DNA of 64,000 nt from Pegethrix bostrychoides GSE-TBD4-15B. Lineage in GTDB: Bacteria; Cyanobacteriota; Cyanobacteriia; Elainellales; Elainellaceae. Positions 16,717 through 24,201 of this stretch are shown piece by piece; position 1 is the first letter of the stretch, and every line of letters begins with the position of its first letter. Location of the stretch: positions 16,672-80,671 of the forward strand of contig JAHHHV010000087.1 of the NCBI GenBank assembly GCA_019359155.1, given 5' to 3'. The notes beneath the pieces are model-generated. The model was not told the DNA's origin and searched no databases. It was given only the letters and a program-made list of their open reading frames with translations. The position numbers and the translations under genes were made by a program.

Positions 16717-19596
16717 ATGGAGAAAACGCAGTTGCTGCGGGCAAATGCACCTTTGCTGCTGAATCAGCCGGATCGAATCTATCGAATTCAAGCCGGCTCT
16801 GTCGCAGTTTTTGCGGTGTCGTTGGCTTCAGGTCAACCCGAAGGGGAGCGGCACTACCTGTTTAGCTGCGCGAGCGGCGAGGCGCTGTTTGGCAGCGATG
16901 CGGCTGAGTCTGGGCTTGAGTCTGGGCTTGAGTCTGGGCTGCTGGCCGTGCCGATTGAGCCAGCTGAGGTGACTCAGGAGCCGTTGACCGCCTTGCCTCA
17001 GGCTGAGCTTGGCCGACTGGTCGAATCCTGGCTGCTGCATCTGAGCCAAATTGACGGCCTGCCCCAGCCCGAACCGACGCGCAGCCCGGAAATTGCGCCG
17101 TTTTTATCGCTGATGCAGGGGCAGATTTTGCAGCCGCCCCGTAATCAGGTTCTCTGGGTGCAGCTTCAGCAGGGCGAGGCGGCCTGGCTAGGGCTAGACT
17201 CGCTGCGGCTCACCCCCGCAACCGGAATTCTGCCGCTGGCCGGAAGCTGGCTCGCCACCAGCAGTGCCGTCGAACTCCAGACTCAGCCCACCGAGTCGCT
17301 CAATGCCCAGCAGATTCAGCAGGGGATGACGACGCTGCATCACTGGCTGCTGCAATCTCTGGCCATCCTGCAAACCCAGGCAGAGCAGGTTGCCCAACGG
17401 CAGTTTCAGCAGCGGCAGCAGCAGAATCGGCAGGCGATGCAGCAGACGCTCTACAATCTGGCCTCGGTGCTGAAGCCAATCCCGGTGCAGCCAGCAGGGG
17501 ACTTGAGCGCTCTACTCAGCGTCGCTGGGGCAGTCGGTCAGGCGCTGGGCGTGACGATTCAGCCGCCCGTCGAGTCTGATCAGGGCGTGGCGATGCGCGA
17601 TCCCCTGGAGGCAATTGGCCGAGCCTCGCGGTTGCGGCTGCGGCGGGTGCTGTTGCGGCAAGGCTGGTGGCAGCAGGACTGCGGGGCGCTGATTGCCTAC
17701 CGCCGCGAGAGCCGCAGTCCGGTGGCGCTGCTGCCAATGGCGGGTGACCATTACGAGCTGTACGACCCAAGTCGTCCGCAGCGGCAGGTGGTGACGGCTG
17801 CGGTGGCGGCTACTCTCGAACCGCGCGCCTTCATGTTTTATCGGGCGCTGCCGCATCGGGCGCTGAAAGCCTGGGACATCATGCAGTTCACCCTGCGCGG
17901 ACGACGCAAAGATCTGTTGGTGTTCGGGCTGATGGGGATTGGCGTGACGCTGGTGAGCCTGCTGTTTCCGCTGGCAACCGGCCTGATTATCGATGCGGCT
18001 TTGCCAGTCGGCGATCAGGCGCTGCTTTGGCAGGTGAGTCTGGGGCTGCTGTTTGGGGCGCTGGGATCGGCTGGACTAGAGCTGATTCAGGGGATGGCGG
18101 CGATTCGGCTGAACACGATTTCTGAAGCCGCGCTCCAGGCCGCAGTCTGGGATCGACTGCTTCAGCTCAAGCCCACCTTTTTTCGCGACTATGCGATTGG
18201 CGATTTGGAGTCGCGCGTGTCGGGCATCAGCAAAATCTACCGCAAGCTGACGGGTTCCACGATTCAAACCCTTCTCAGCAGTCTGTTTGCGCTGATTAGC
18301 TTTGCCCTGATGCTGAGCTATAGCCCACAGCTTGCCTTGGTGGCGCTGCCCGTAGCGCTGATTACGATCATGTTCACCGTGATTTCCGGGGCATTGCTGC
18401 TGCGTAAAACCCGCCCCCTGCTGGAGATAGAAGGCGAGATTTTTGGCCTGCTGGTGCAGCTTTTGGGGGCGGTGCCAAAGCTGAGGCTGGCCGGAGCTGA
18501 GGAGCGGGCTTTCGCCACTTGGGGCAAAAAATATACGACGCGGCTGAAGCTGGACTTGAGTACGCAGTACATCGAAAACAGCGTCACAATTTTTAATACC
18601 GTGATGCCGACGCTGACGGCGCTGCTGCTGTTCTGGCTGCTGGTGCAGCTGATGCAAAGCGGCAATGGCCTCTCGACGGGGGCGTTTCTGGCCTTTAGCG
18701 CTGCCTTCGGAATTTTTATCAGCGGTGTCACCAGCCTCAGCAATACGCTGATCAATCTGCTGGAAGTCGTCACGCTCTGGCAGCGATCCCAGCCGATTTT
18801 GGCAGCTGAACCGGAAGTCGATCCTGACAAATCAAATCCGGGCAGGCTCAGAGGTCAGGTGGTGGTCGATCGGGTGACGTTTCGCTACCGCAGCGACGGG
18901 CCGCTGACGCTGGATCAAGTGAGTTTGCGGGCTGATCCGGGTGAGTTTGTGGCAATTGTCGGGCCGTCTGGTTCCGGGAAGTCTACGCTGCTGCGGCTCC
19001 TGCTGGGCTTTGACAGTCCGGCTGAGGGCACGATTTACTACGACGGACAGGATTTATGCGGGCTGGAGATTACCGCCGTGCGGCGACAGTTGGGGGTAGT
19101 GCTGCAAAATAGCCGGATGAATGCTGGAACGCTGTTTGAAAACATTTCGGGGAACGCTCTGATCTCGATGACGGATGCCTGGGCTGCTGCCGAGATGGCG
19201 GGTTTGGCTGACGATATTCACGCGCTGCCGATGGGGATGCATACGTTTATTAGCGAGGGCGGCACTAACTTTTCGGGCGGGCAGCGGCAGCGGCTCATGA
19301 TTGCGCGGGCGCTGGCGCTGAAGCCGCAGCTGCTGCTGTTTGACGAAGCGACGAGCGCTCTCGATAACCGGACGCAGGCGATTGTCACCGACAGTCTAGA
19401 TCGACTGGGCGTGACCCGAATCGTAATTGCCCATCGGCTCAGCACCATTCGCAGCGCAGACCGGATCTACGTGATCGAGGCGGGGCAGGTAACGCAGCAG
19501 GGGCGATTTGAGGAGCTGGTGGCGCAGCCCGGACTGTTCAGCCAGCTTGCGGCGCGGCAGTTGGGCGATGTCTCGGCGCCTTCAGTGAGCCAGTGA
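16717..19596 (+). CDS. NHLM bacteriocin-system ABC transporter, second ATPase/permease
   Basis: A 959-residue ABC exporter with a long N-terminal extension. Residues about 1-130 look like a cNMP-fold domain (RIYRIQAGSVAVFAV), and about 270-375 resemble a C39-like fold without an evident catalytic Cys-His pair (VALLPMAGDHYELYDPS). Six transmembrane helices span about 395-690; the ATPase has GPSGSGKST, FSGGQRQR and LLLFDEATSALD. This matches the peptidase-less partner that accompanies the peptidase/ABC in NHLM clusters, so the two may form a heteromeric exporter or act in sequence. A 12-base repeat gives ESGLESGLESGL near residue 66. The coding end overlaps an octamer repeat. Its own promoter probably lies in the 600-base gap upstream. 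Confidence 0.85.
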   Translation: MEKTQLLRANAPLLLNQPDRIYRIQAGSVAVFAVSLASGQPEGERHYLFSCASGEALFGSDAAESGLESGLESGLLAVPIEPAEVTQEPLTALPQAELGRLVESWLLHLSQIDGLPQPEPTRSPEIAPFLSLMQGQILQPPRNQVLWVQLQQGEAAWLGLDSLRLTPATGILPLAGSWLATSSAVELQTQPTESLNAQQIQQGMTTLHHWLLQSLAILQTQAEQVAQRQFQQRQQQNRQAMQQTLYNLASVLKPIPVQPAGDLSALLSVAGAVGQALGVTIQPPVESDQGVAMRDPLEAIGRASRLRLRRVLLRQGWWQQDCGALIAYRRESRSPVALLPMAGDHYELYDPSRPQRQVVTAAVAATLEPRAFMFYRALPHRALKAWDIMQFTLRGRRKDLLVFGLMGIGVTLVSLLFPLATGLIIDAALPVGDQALLWQVSLGLLFGALGSAGLELIQGMAAIRLNTISEAALQAAVWDRLLQLKPTFFRDYAIGDLESRVSGISKIYRKLTGSTIQTLLSSLFALISFALMLSYSPQLALVALPVALITIMFTVISGALLLRKTRPLLEIEGEIFGLLVQLLGAVPKLRLAGAEERAFATWGKKYTTRLKLDLSTQYIENSVTIFNTVMPTLTALLLFWLLVQLMQSGNGLSTGAFLAFSAAFGIFISGVTSLSNTLINLLEVVTLWQRSQPILAAEPEVDPDKSNPGRLRGQVVVDRVTFRYRSDGPLTLDQVSLRADPGEFVAIVGPSGSGKSTLLRLLLGFDSPAEGTIYYDGQDLCGLEITAVRRQLGVVLQNSRMNAGTLFENISGNALISMTDAWAAAEMAGLADDIHALPMGMHTFISEGGTNFSGGQRQRLMIARALALKPQLLLFDEATSALDNRTQAIVTDSLDRLGVTRIVIAHRLSTIRSADRIYVIEAGQVTQQGRFEELVAQPGLFSQLAARQLGDVSAPSVSQ

Positions 19597-19621
19597 ACCA
19601 GTAAGCCAGTGAGCCAGTGAG
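19586..19621. repeat. Octamer tandem repeat across a stop codon
   Basis: About four copies of AGCCAGTG (one varied to AACCAGTA) span the last codons, the TGA stop at 19594-19596 and the bases after it. Slippage here could lengthen or shorten the exporter tail by a few residues. Further on, CTGATCATGATTGCGATCAG at about 19622-19641 can form a 6-bp hairpin but has no T-tract. Confidence 0.6.
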
Positions 19622-19767
19622 CTGATCATGATTGCGATCAGGTTCTGATTAAATCAGATTAAATTAGACAACTTTGGGATAAATCTCAGCCAAAACTCAT
19701 TTGTCACTTTTAAGATTACGCCTAAGAACACCCACGCCCTACCCACGCCCTACAAGAGAATCCAACC

Positions 19768-21102
19768 ATGCTTGAAGACCTGAAGCAAATTCAATCCCCA
19801 ATTTCCCGGATGATTGTGGCAGCAGCAGCAGCAGGCTCGATTGTCACCTGCGGCGCGGCGATTGCACTGGGAGTCACCCCAGCCAAATCAGAATCAGCCT
19901 ATAAAACTGCGGTCTATGCAGCCTTAATTGCGGCGGGTGGCGGAGCGTTGGCGGGGCTGGCGCTCGGCGGTACAGGCAAACCAATTCCACCGCAGCGGCA
20001 GACAGAGGCAGAGACCGTCTGGAAAGATTGGCGCAATTTTGTGGTGGTTCGCAAGGTGAAAGAAAGTGAAGAGATAACGTCTTTTTATCTTGCGCCCGAA
20101 GATGGCAAAGCAATTCCTAGTTTCTTACCCGGTCAGTTCTTAACGATTAAGCTAGAAATTCCTGGACAGCCCAAGCCGATTATCCGCACCTATTCACTCT
20201 CTGACTACACCTCCGACCACACCGACCAGCACTATCGACTGTCGATTAAGCGAGAGCCGATGCCCGCCGGACTCGACGTGCCGCCCGGTGTGGCCTCCAA
20301 CTTCATGCATGACTCTGTTCAAGCAGGCTCGATTATTCCAGCGAAGCCTCCTAGCGGCAAGTTCTTTATTGACCCGCAGAAAGCTTTGCCTGCGGTGCTA
20401 ATCAGCAACGGGGTGGGGATTACGCCAATGATCAGCATGGCTAAAGCTTGCAGTCGCGGTAATTCCAATCGACCAATTTGGTTTTTGCACGGCGCTAGAG
20501 ACGGTGCTTTTCATGCGTTTCGAGATGAAGTCTCAGCCATTGCTGGGCAGAACCCGAATCTGCGCGTTCATTTCCGCTACAGCCGTCCCAAGCCCGAAGA
20601 TGCGGGTTATTACCAGAGTATAGGCTATGTAGATGCGGAGTTAGTCCAGCAGACTATTGCAGAAGTATCTCAATCTGGCACCGCCGCCGAATATTTTCTT
20701 TGCGGTTCGCCAGCTTTCTTGCAGTCGTTGCGGGATGGCCTCAGAGCAGCAGGAGTCCCCGACGAGCAGGTTTTCTTTGAGTCGTTTGGGGGTGCCAAGA
20801 CTGCTGTAAAGGCAGACGCTCAGCCTGCACCTCAAAACGGCACAGGCGCAGAAATCGTCTTCGCCAAATCAGGCAGAACGCTAAACTGGCAGCCCGGTGA
20901 CGGCACAATTTTAGAATTTGCAGAAGCCAACGATCTCAATCCTGAACATAGCTGCCGTCAGGGGATTTGCCTCACCTGTATGTGTAATTTACAGGAAGGC
21001 GAAGTTGAATACGAAACGCCGCCAATTGGTGAACCAGATGCAGGCGCTGTCTTAATCTGCATCTCTCAGCCCAAGACTCCCAGAGTAGTCCTCGATCTTT
21101 AG
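19768..21102 (+). CDS. Membrane-anchored flavin reductase fused to a plant-type 2Fe-2S ferredoxin
   Basis: A 444-residue redox protein. Two hydrophobic helices lie within residues 14-75 (MIVAAAAAGSIVTCGAAIAL and AALIAAGGGALAGLALGG). An FAD-binding beta barrel follows with IIRTYSLSD (the RxYS flavin motif), then an NAD(P)-binding domain with NGVGITPM. A C-terminal 2Fe-2S domain has Cys in HSCRQGICLTCMCNL (Cx4Cx2C) and a distal Cys in AVLICIS. The layout resembles the reductase half of flavohaemoglobins with a ferredoxin appended, as in oxygenase electron-transfer components. It should carry electrons from NAD(P)H via FAD to its own 2Fe-2S centre at the membrane face. No oxygenase gene is adjacent; DUF2721 follows 11 bases downstream and is probably cotranscribed. 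Confidence 0.85.
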   Translation: MLEDLKQIQSPISRMIVAAAAAGSIVTCGAAIALGVTPAKSESAYKTAVYAALIAAGGGALAGLALGGTGKPIPPQRQTEAETVWKDWRNFVVVRKVKESEEITSFYLAPEDGKAIPSFLPGQFLTIKLEIPGQPKPIIRTYSLSDYTSDHTDQHYRLSIKREPMPAGLDVPPGVASNFMHDSVQAGSIIPAKPPSGKFFIDPQKALPAVLISNGVGITPMISMAKACSRGNSNRPIWFLHGARDGAFHAFRDEVSAIAGQNPNLRVHFRYSRPKPEDAGYYQSIGYVDAELVQQTIAEVSQSGTAAEYFLCGSPAFLQSLRDGLRAAGVPDEQVFFESFGGAKTAVKADAQPAPQNGTGAEIVFAKSGRTLNWQPGDGTILEFAEANDLNPEHSCRQGICLTCMCNLQEGEVEYETPPIGEPDAGAVLICISQPKTPRVVLDL

Positions 21103-21113
21103 CAGCGTTCAAC

Positions 21114-21602
21114 ATGAGTATTTCTGATGTTATTCAAACTATTCAATTTATCATTGCACCCGTTGTTCTTGTCACGGCCTGTGCAATTGTTCAGGGCGGC
21201 GTTTTAGGACGATTTATGTATATCGGGCAGCGCATTCGCTCGCTCGCCAATGAACGCCTAGATCTGCTGCACAAAGGTAACATGAACGACGCTTTTACAG
21301 TAGAGCGCCTGCAAGAGGTCGATCGCCAAATCCCACTGCTGAAGCATCGCCACCACTTGCTCCAAAAGGCTGTGCTGTTAATCTACAGCGCCATTGCCAT
21401 CTTTCTGGTCAGCATGTTTGCAATTGCCCTGTCGGTTGCTACAAAAGTCGATACGACGGCCACGCTGGCTCTAATTTGCTTCCTTTCTGGCACTTGTCTG
21501 CTGCTCTGTAGTGTGGTGGTAGCCGGACAGGAGATCCGCCTCTCTCACCATGCGATTTGCTATGAGATTAATCGCGTCGCGTCTTTAGACAAGTTCTTTT
21601 AA
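21114..21602 (+). CDS. DUF2721 membrane protein
   Basis: A 162-residue integral membrane protein with three likely helices (FIIAPVVLVTACAIVQGGVLG, LIYSAIAIFLVSMFAIALSVA, LALICFLSGTCLLLCSVVVAG) and a polar, basic loop after the first (RFMYIGQRIRSLANERLDLL). It matches DUF2721, whose function is unknown. It starts 11 bases after the ferredoxin-reductase stop, so the two are likely translated from one message and may work together at the membrane. The convergent histidine kinase gene ends 140 bases downstream; nothing notable lies between. Confidence 0.8.
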   Translation: MSISDVIQTIQFIIAPVVLVTACAIVQGGVLGRFMYIGQRIRSLANERLDLLHKGNMNDAFTVERLQEVDRQIPLLKHRHHLLQKAVLLIYSAIAIFLVSMFAIALSVATKVDTTATLALICFLSGTCLLLCSVVVAGQEIRLSHHAICYEINRVASLDKFF

Positions 21603-21742
21603 GGGCTAGTTCAACTCCCTCTTCGAGCTTTTCAGGAGAGCGGAACGAACTAGCAACTGGCTGCTGCTGGATGAGCGTGACGAGGTAATTGGCATGAACA
21701 CCGCTTACTTAGGCTGACATACGGGAGATTGAAGATAAAACG

Positions 21743-23260
21743 CTACAGCAATTGAGCTGACCTTTCGCCCTGCTGATCTTGCTGTCCGCGCTTCGCTCGC
21801 TGCTGCTTCGGGATCGGCAAGATCAGCGTAAATGTTGAGCCTTCGCCCAGCTTGCTTTTCACCTCAATTCTCCCGCCGGCAGCGGCAGCGATTGCTCTGA
21901 CAATAGATAGTCCTAGTCCAGCTCCTTCTGAGCGACGTTGAGCTGTAGTTCCCCTGGCAAATCGCTCAAAGATGCGTTTTTGATCGGCAGCAGAAATGCC
22001 CTTGCCCGTATCGCGTACCCAAAGGCGAATATTTTTGCGGCTTTTAGAAGAGCCGATAGCGATGAGGCCAGTTGCAGGCGTATACTGATTGGCGTTTTCA
22101 ACGAGGTTCAAAACGGCTTGGGTAAAGCGCTGGCGGTCAAGCTGAAAATTGCCCGTTGCGGCTGCATCTAGTGCACAGTCGCAGTCAGCAATGACCCGCG
22201 CCTTTTGGTAAAGCTCCTCTGTAAAAGACTCTAGCTCAATCCACTCAGGCTGCATAAAGTCGGGGCGACCAGCCTTAGCCAACGTCAGTAAATCGTTTAC
22301 AAAACGATTCATCCGGTTCAGCTCGTCGTTCACTATTGCGATTACTTCCTGCTGCTCCTCTGGATCATCTGACATTAGCTCAAGATGTCCCTGAATGATC
22401 GTGATCGGGGTTCGCAATTCGTGGCTAGCATCGTTGATAAAATTTTGCTGACTCAAAAAGGAGGCCTGAAGCCGATCCATCATCTCATTAAATGTACTGG
22501 CAACCTGCGCCAACTCGCCCTGACCTCTCACCGCAATTCGCTTTGACAAATTTGCCTCGCTGATGCTGCGGGCAGTTTCCATCATTGAGCGCAGCGGCTG
22601 CAAAATTCGGCCTGAGATTAGCCAGGCGAGTCCGGCGGCAATCACCAGCAGCAGCAGCATGACCCATAAAACCGACTGCACGATCTGTCTAACCTGCTGC
22701 TGAGCGCTGCCTGTGGTGTGAACTGCAACAAAGGCCCCACCCATCTGATTTCCCAAAAAAATTGGCTCAACCCTGTAGATCACCGTTCCCAGGTTTGGAT
22801 CGGCAACTGTCTGCTGACTCTGCGCCATTTGACTGAGGCTCCGCCACTTCTCCATCAGCGGTGAACCATTCTGTATTGAGGCGGGCAACTCAGCCGGACT
22901 GCTGCTGTAAAACTGCCCATCTACAATAAAGATGAAATATTGTCCTGGATCAACTAGCTCATCATCCAAATATTGATTGGCTAGATCTTCTAGATCCAGC
23001 TGAGTCTGCGGAGAGGCACTATCTAGTGCTTCTAAGAATTCCTGCACTTCATCAATCAGATCAGCTTGTAAGCGTTGCTCAATATTTTGAAACAGTGTTC
23101 GATAAATCATTGGCATAGAAGCGCCAACGAACAGCAGCATCAAACCGAGATAGCAGAGTAAAATTTGTGTGCGAGTCTCCGACAAATTTAGCCTGACACT
23201 AATTTGCTGCCAGCCTTGCTTCACTGATTCCGGTAAGAATCGCTCCAGCAAGAGTCTCAT
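21743..23260 (-). CDS. Membrane sensor histidine kinase, orphan
   Basis: A 505-residue kinase. Transmembrane helix 1 (LLCYLGLMLLFVGASMPMIY, about 34-53), a periplasmic sensor region (about 55-195), transmembrane helix 2 (VLWVMLLLLVIAAGLAWLIS), a HAMP segment (about 217-270), the phosphoacceptor His280 in NDASHELRTPI, then the ATPase with N (LVENANQYTP), G1 (VRDTGKGIS), F (IFERFARG) and G2 (GAGLGLSIV) boxes. It should phosphorylate a response regulator, but none lies next to it in the window; upstream is the DUF928 gene. The extracytoplasmic signal is unknown. Confidence 0.9.
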   Translation of the reverse strand: MRLLLERFLPESVKQGWQQISVRLNLSETRTQILLCYLGLMLLFVGASMPMIYRTLFQNIEQRLQADLIDEVQEFLEALDSASPQTQLDLEDLANQYLDDELVDPGQYFIFIVDGQFYSSSPAELPASIQNGSPLMEKWRSLSQMAQSQQTVADPNLGTVIYRVEPIFLGNQMGGAFVAVHTTGSAQQQVRQIVQSVLWVMLLLLVIAAGLAWLISGRILQPLRSMMETARSISEANLSKRIAVRGQGELAQVASTFNEMMDRLQASFLSQQNFINDASHELRTPITIIQGHLELMSDDPEEQQEVIAIVNDELNRMNRFVNDLLTLAKAGRPDFMQPEWIELESFTEELYQKARVIADCDCALDAAATGNFQLDRQRFTQAVLNLVENANQYTPATGLIAIGSSKSRKNIRLWVRDTGKGISAADQKRIFERFARGTTAQRRSEGAGLGLSIVRAIAAAAGGRIEVKSKLGEGSTFTLILPIPKQQRAKRGQQDQQGERSAQLL

Positions 23261-23379
23261 CGCTTCAAAACTCCAATCTTACTGCTAATCTGATAGCTAA
23301 TCTGGTAGAGTCTAGGGCTATACATCTGCTGCTATTCGTGATTTTAGCAATGATTCTACTAACGGCTCTACTAACGGCT

Positions 23380-24201
23380 CTACTCTGCTGTACAGCAAGA
23401 AACAAGGGGCTGTGACTCTAGATCGACTAGGCCAATTGATTGAAGAATCGCCTGCCACTCTCTACGGCTTTTGCTATCTCTAGGCGCATTCTGAAACTGA
23501 ACAGCAACCGTATCGAGCGCGTCATACCAGAAGTTCTCAGCCCTGTAGAGAGTTGCCTGAGCTTCAGGAGATAGCCCCGCGAGCTGCTGCTGAAGCTCAG
23601 GACGTTCCAACCGCTGGATTGCACCATTCACAAACACAAATCGCTCTGGATTTACAGCATCACACTGCACGAGCAGATACCATTCATAGCTTTGGTTTGC
23701 TTCTAGTATGACTGATGGCGGCAAGCGGAAATTCAAAATTCCGGAGGCGGTTTGCTCGCCGTCGATCGTTTTGCGATGTACCAAATTATCCTGGCTATCT
23801 TTGAGCACAAACTCAACTGAATGGTGCTCGCTCAGATCGTAGGGCAAATAGAACCAGAAGCTCGGCGACTGCGCCAGCGTCAAGCCTGTGCCGCTGTTGG
23901 GGACGAGCGCGGTCAGCGGTGGCTTATCAGCAATTAGACAAGAGCCACGACTGCCGCCTCCCTGCCTGCGGCGCGGCCTGCCCACATCTGAGAATTCTGG
24001 GCTAGCCTGTGTAGGCTGGGGCGGATTGTCAGATTGCCCAGTCGTGCGACTGGGCGTTGCCCCCCAGCCAGCCAGCGGCAATCCTAGCCAGAGCAGGCTC
24101 AGAAAGCTGGCGTGAATTAGCCTAGTGTGAGCCGAGAAGCCGCAGCTTATAAACCGCGTTTGAGTCAAGTTGAACGGTTTGATTGCCATTTGGGTATCCA
24201 T
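23380..24201 (-). CDS. DUF928 secreted protein
   Basis: A 273-residue protein with a signal-like hydrophobic stretch near residues 32-48 (SFLSLLWLGLPLAGWG). A variable Pro/Arg-rich segment follows, then the DUF928 core: RRRQGGGSRGSC, then LIADKPPLTALVPN, FWFYLPYD, the SYEWYLLVQCD strand and a helical C-terminus. DUF928 proteins are known mainly from cyanobacteria beside CHAT-CHASE2 proteins and are probably periplasmic; no activity is established. The first ATG overlaps the CHAT-CHASE2 coding end by 37 bases. An in-frame ATG at 24186 is an alternative, and neither has a clear Shine-Dalgarno site. It is the last gene of the minus-strand arm sigma, DUF1822, CHAT-CHASE2, DUF928. Confidence 0.82.
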   Translation of the reverse strand: MDTQMAIKPFNLTQTRFISCGFSAHTRLIHASFLSLLWLGLPLAGWGATPSRTTGQSDNPPQPTQASPEFSDVGRPRRRQGGGSRGSCLIADKPPLTALVPNSGTGLTLAQSPSFWFYLPYDLSEHHSVEFVLKDSQDNLVHRKTIDGEQTASGILNFRLPPSVILEANQSYEWYLLVQCDAVNPERFVFVNGAIQRLERPELQQQLAGLSPEAQATLYRAENFWYDALDTVAVQFQNAPRDSKSRREWQAILQSIGLVDLESQPLVSCCTAE

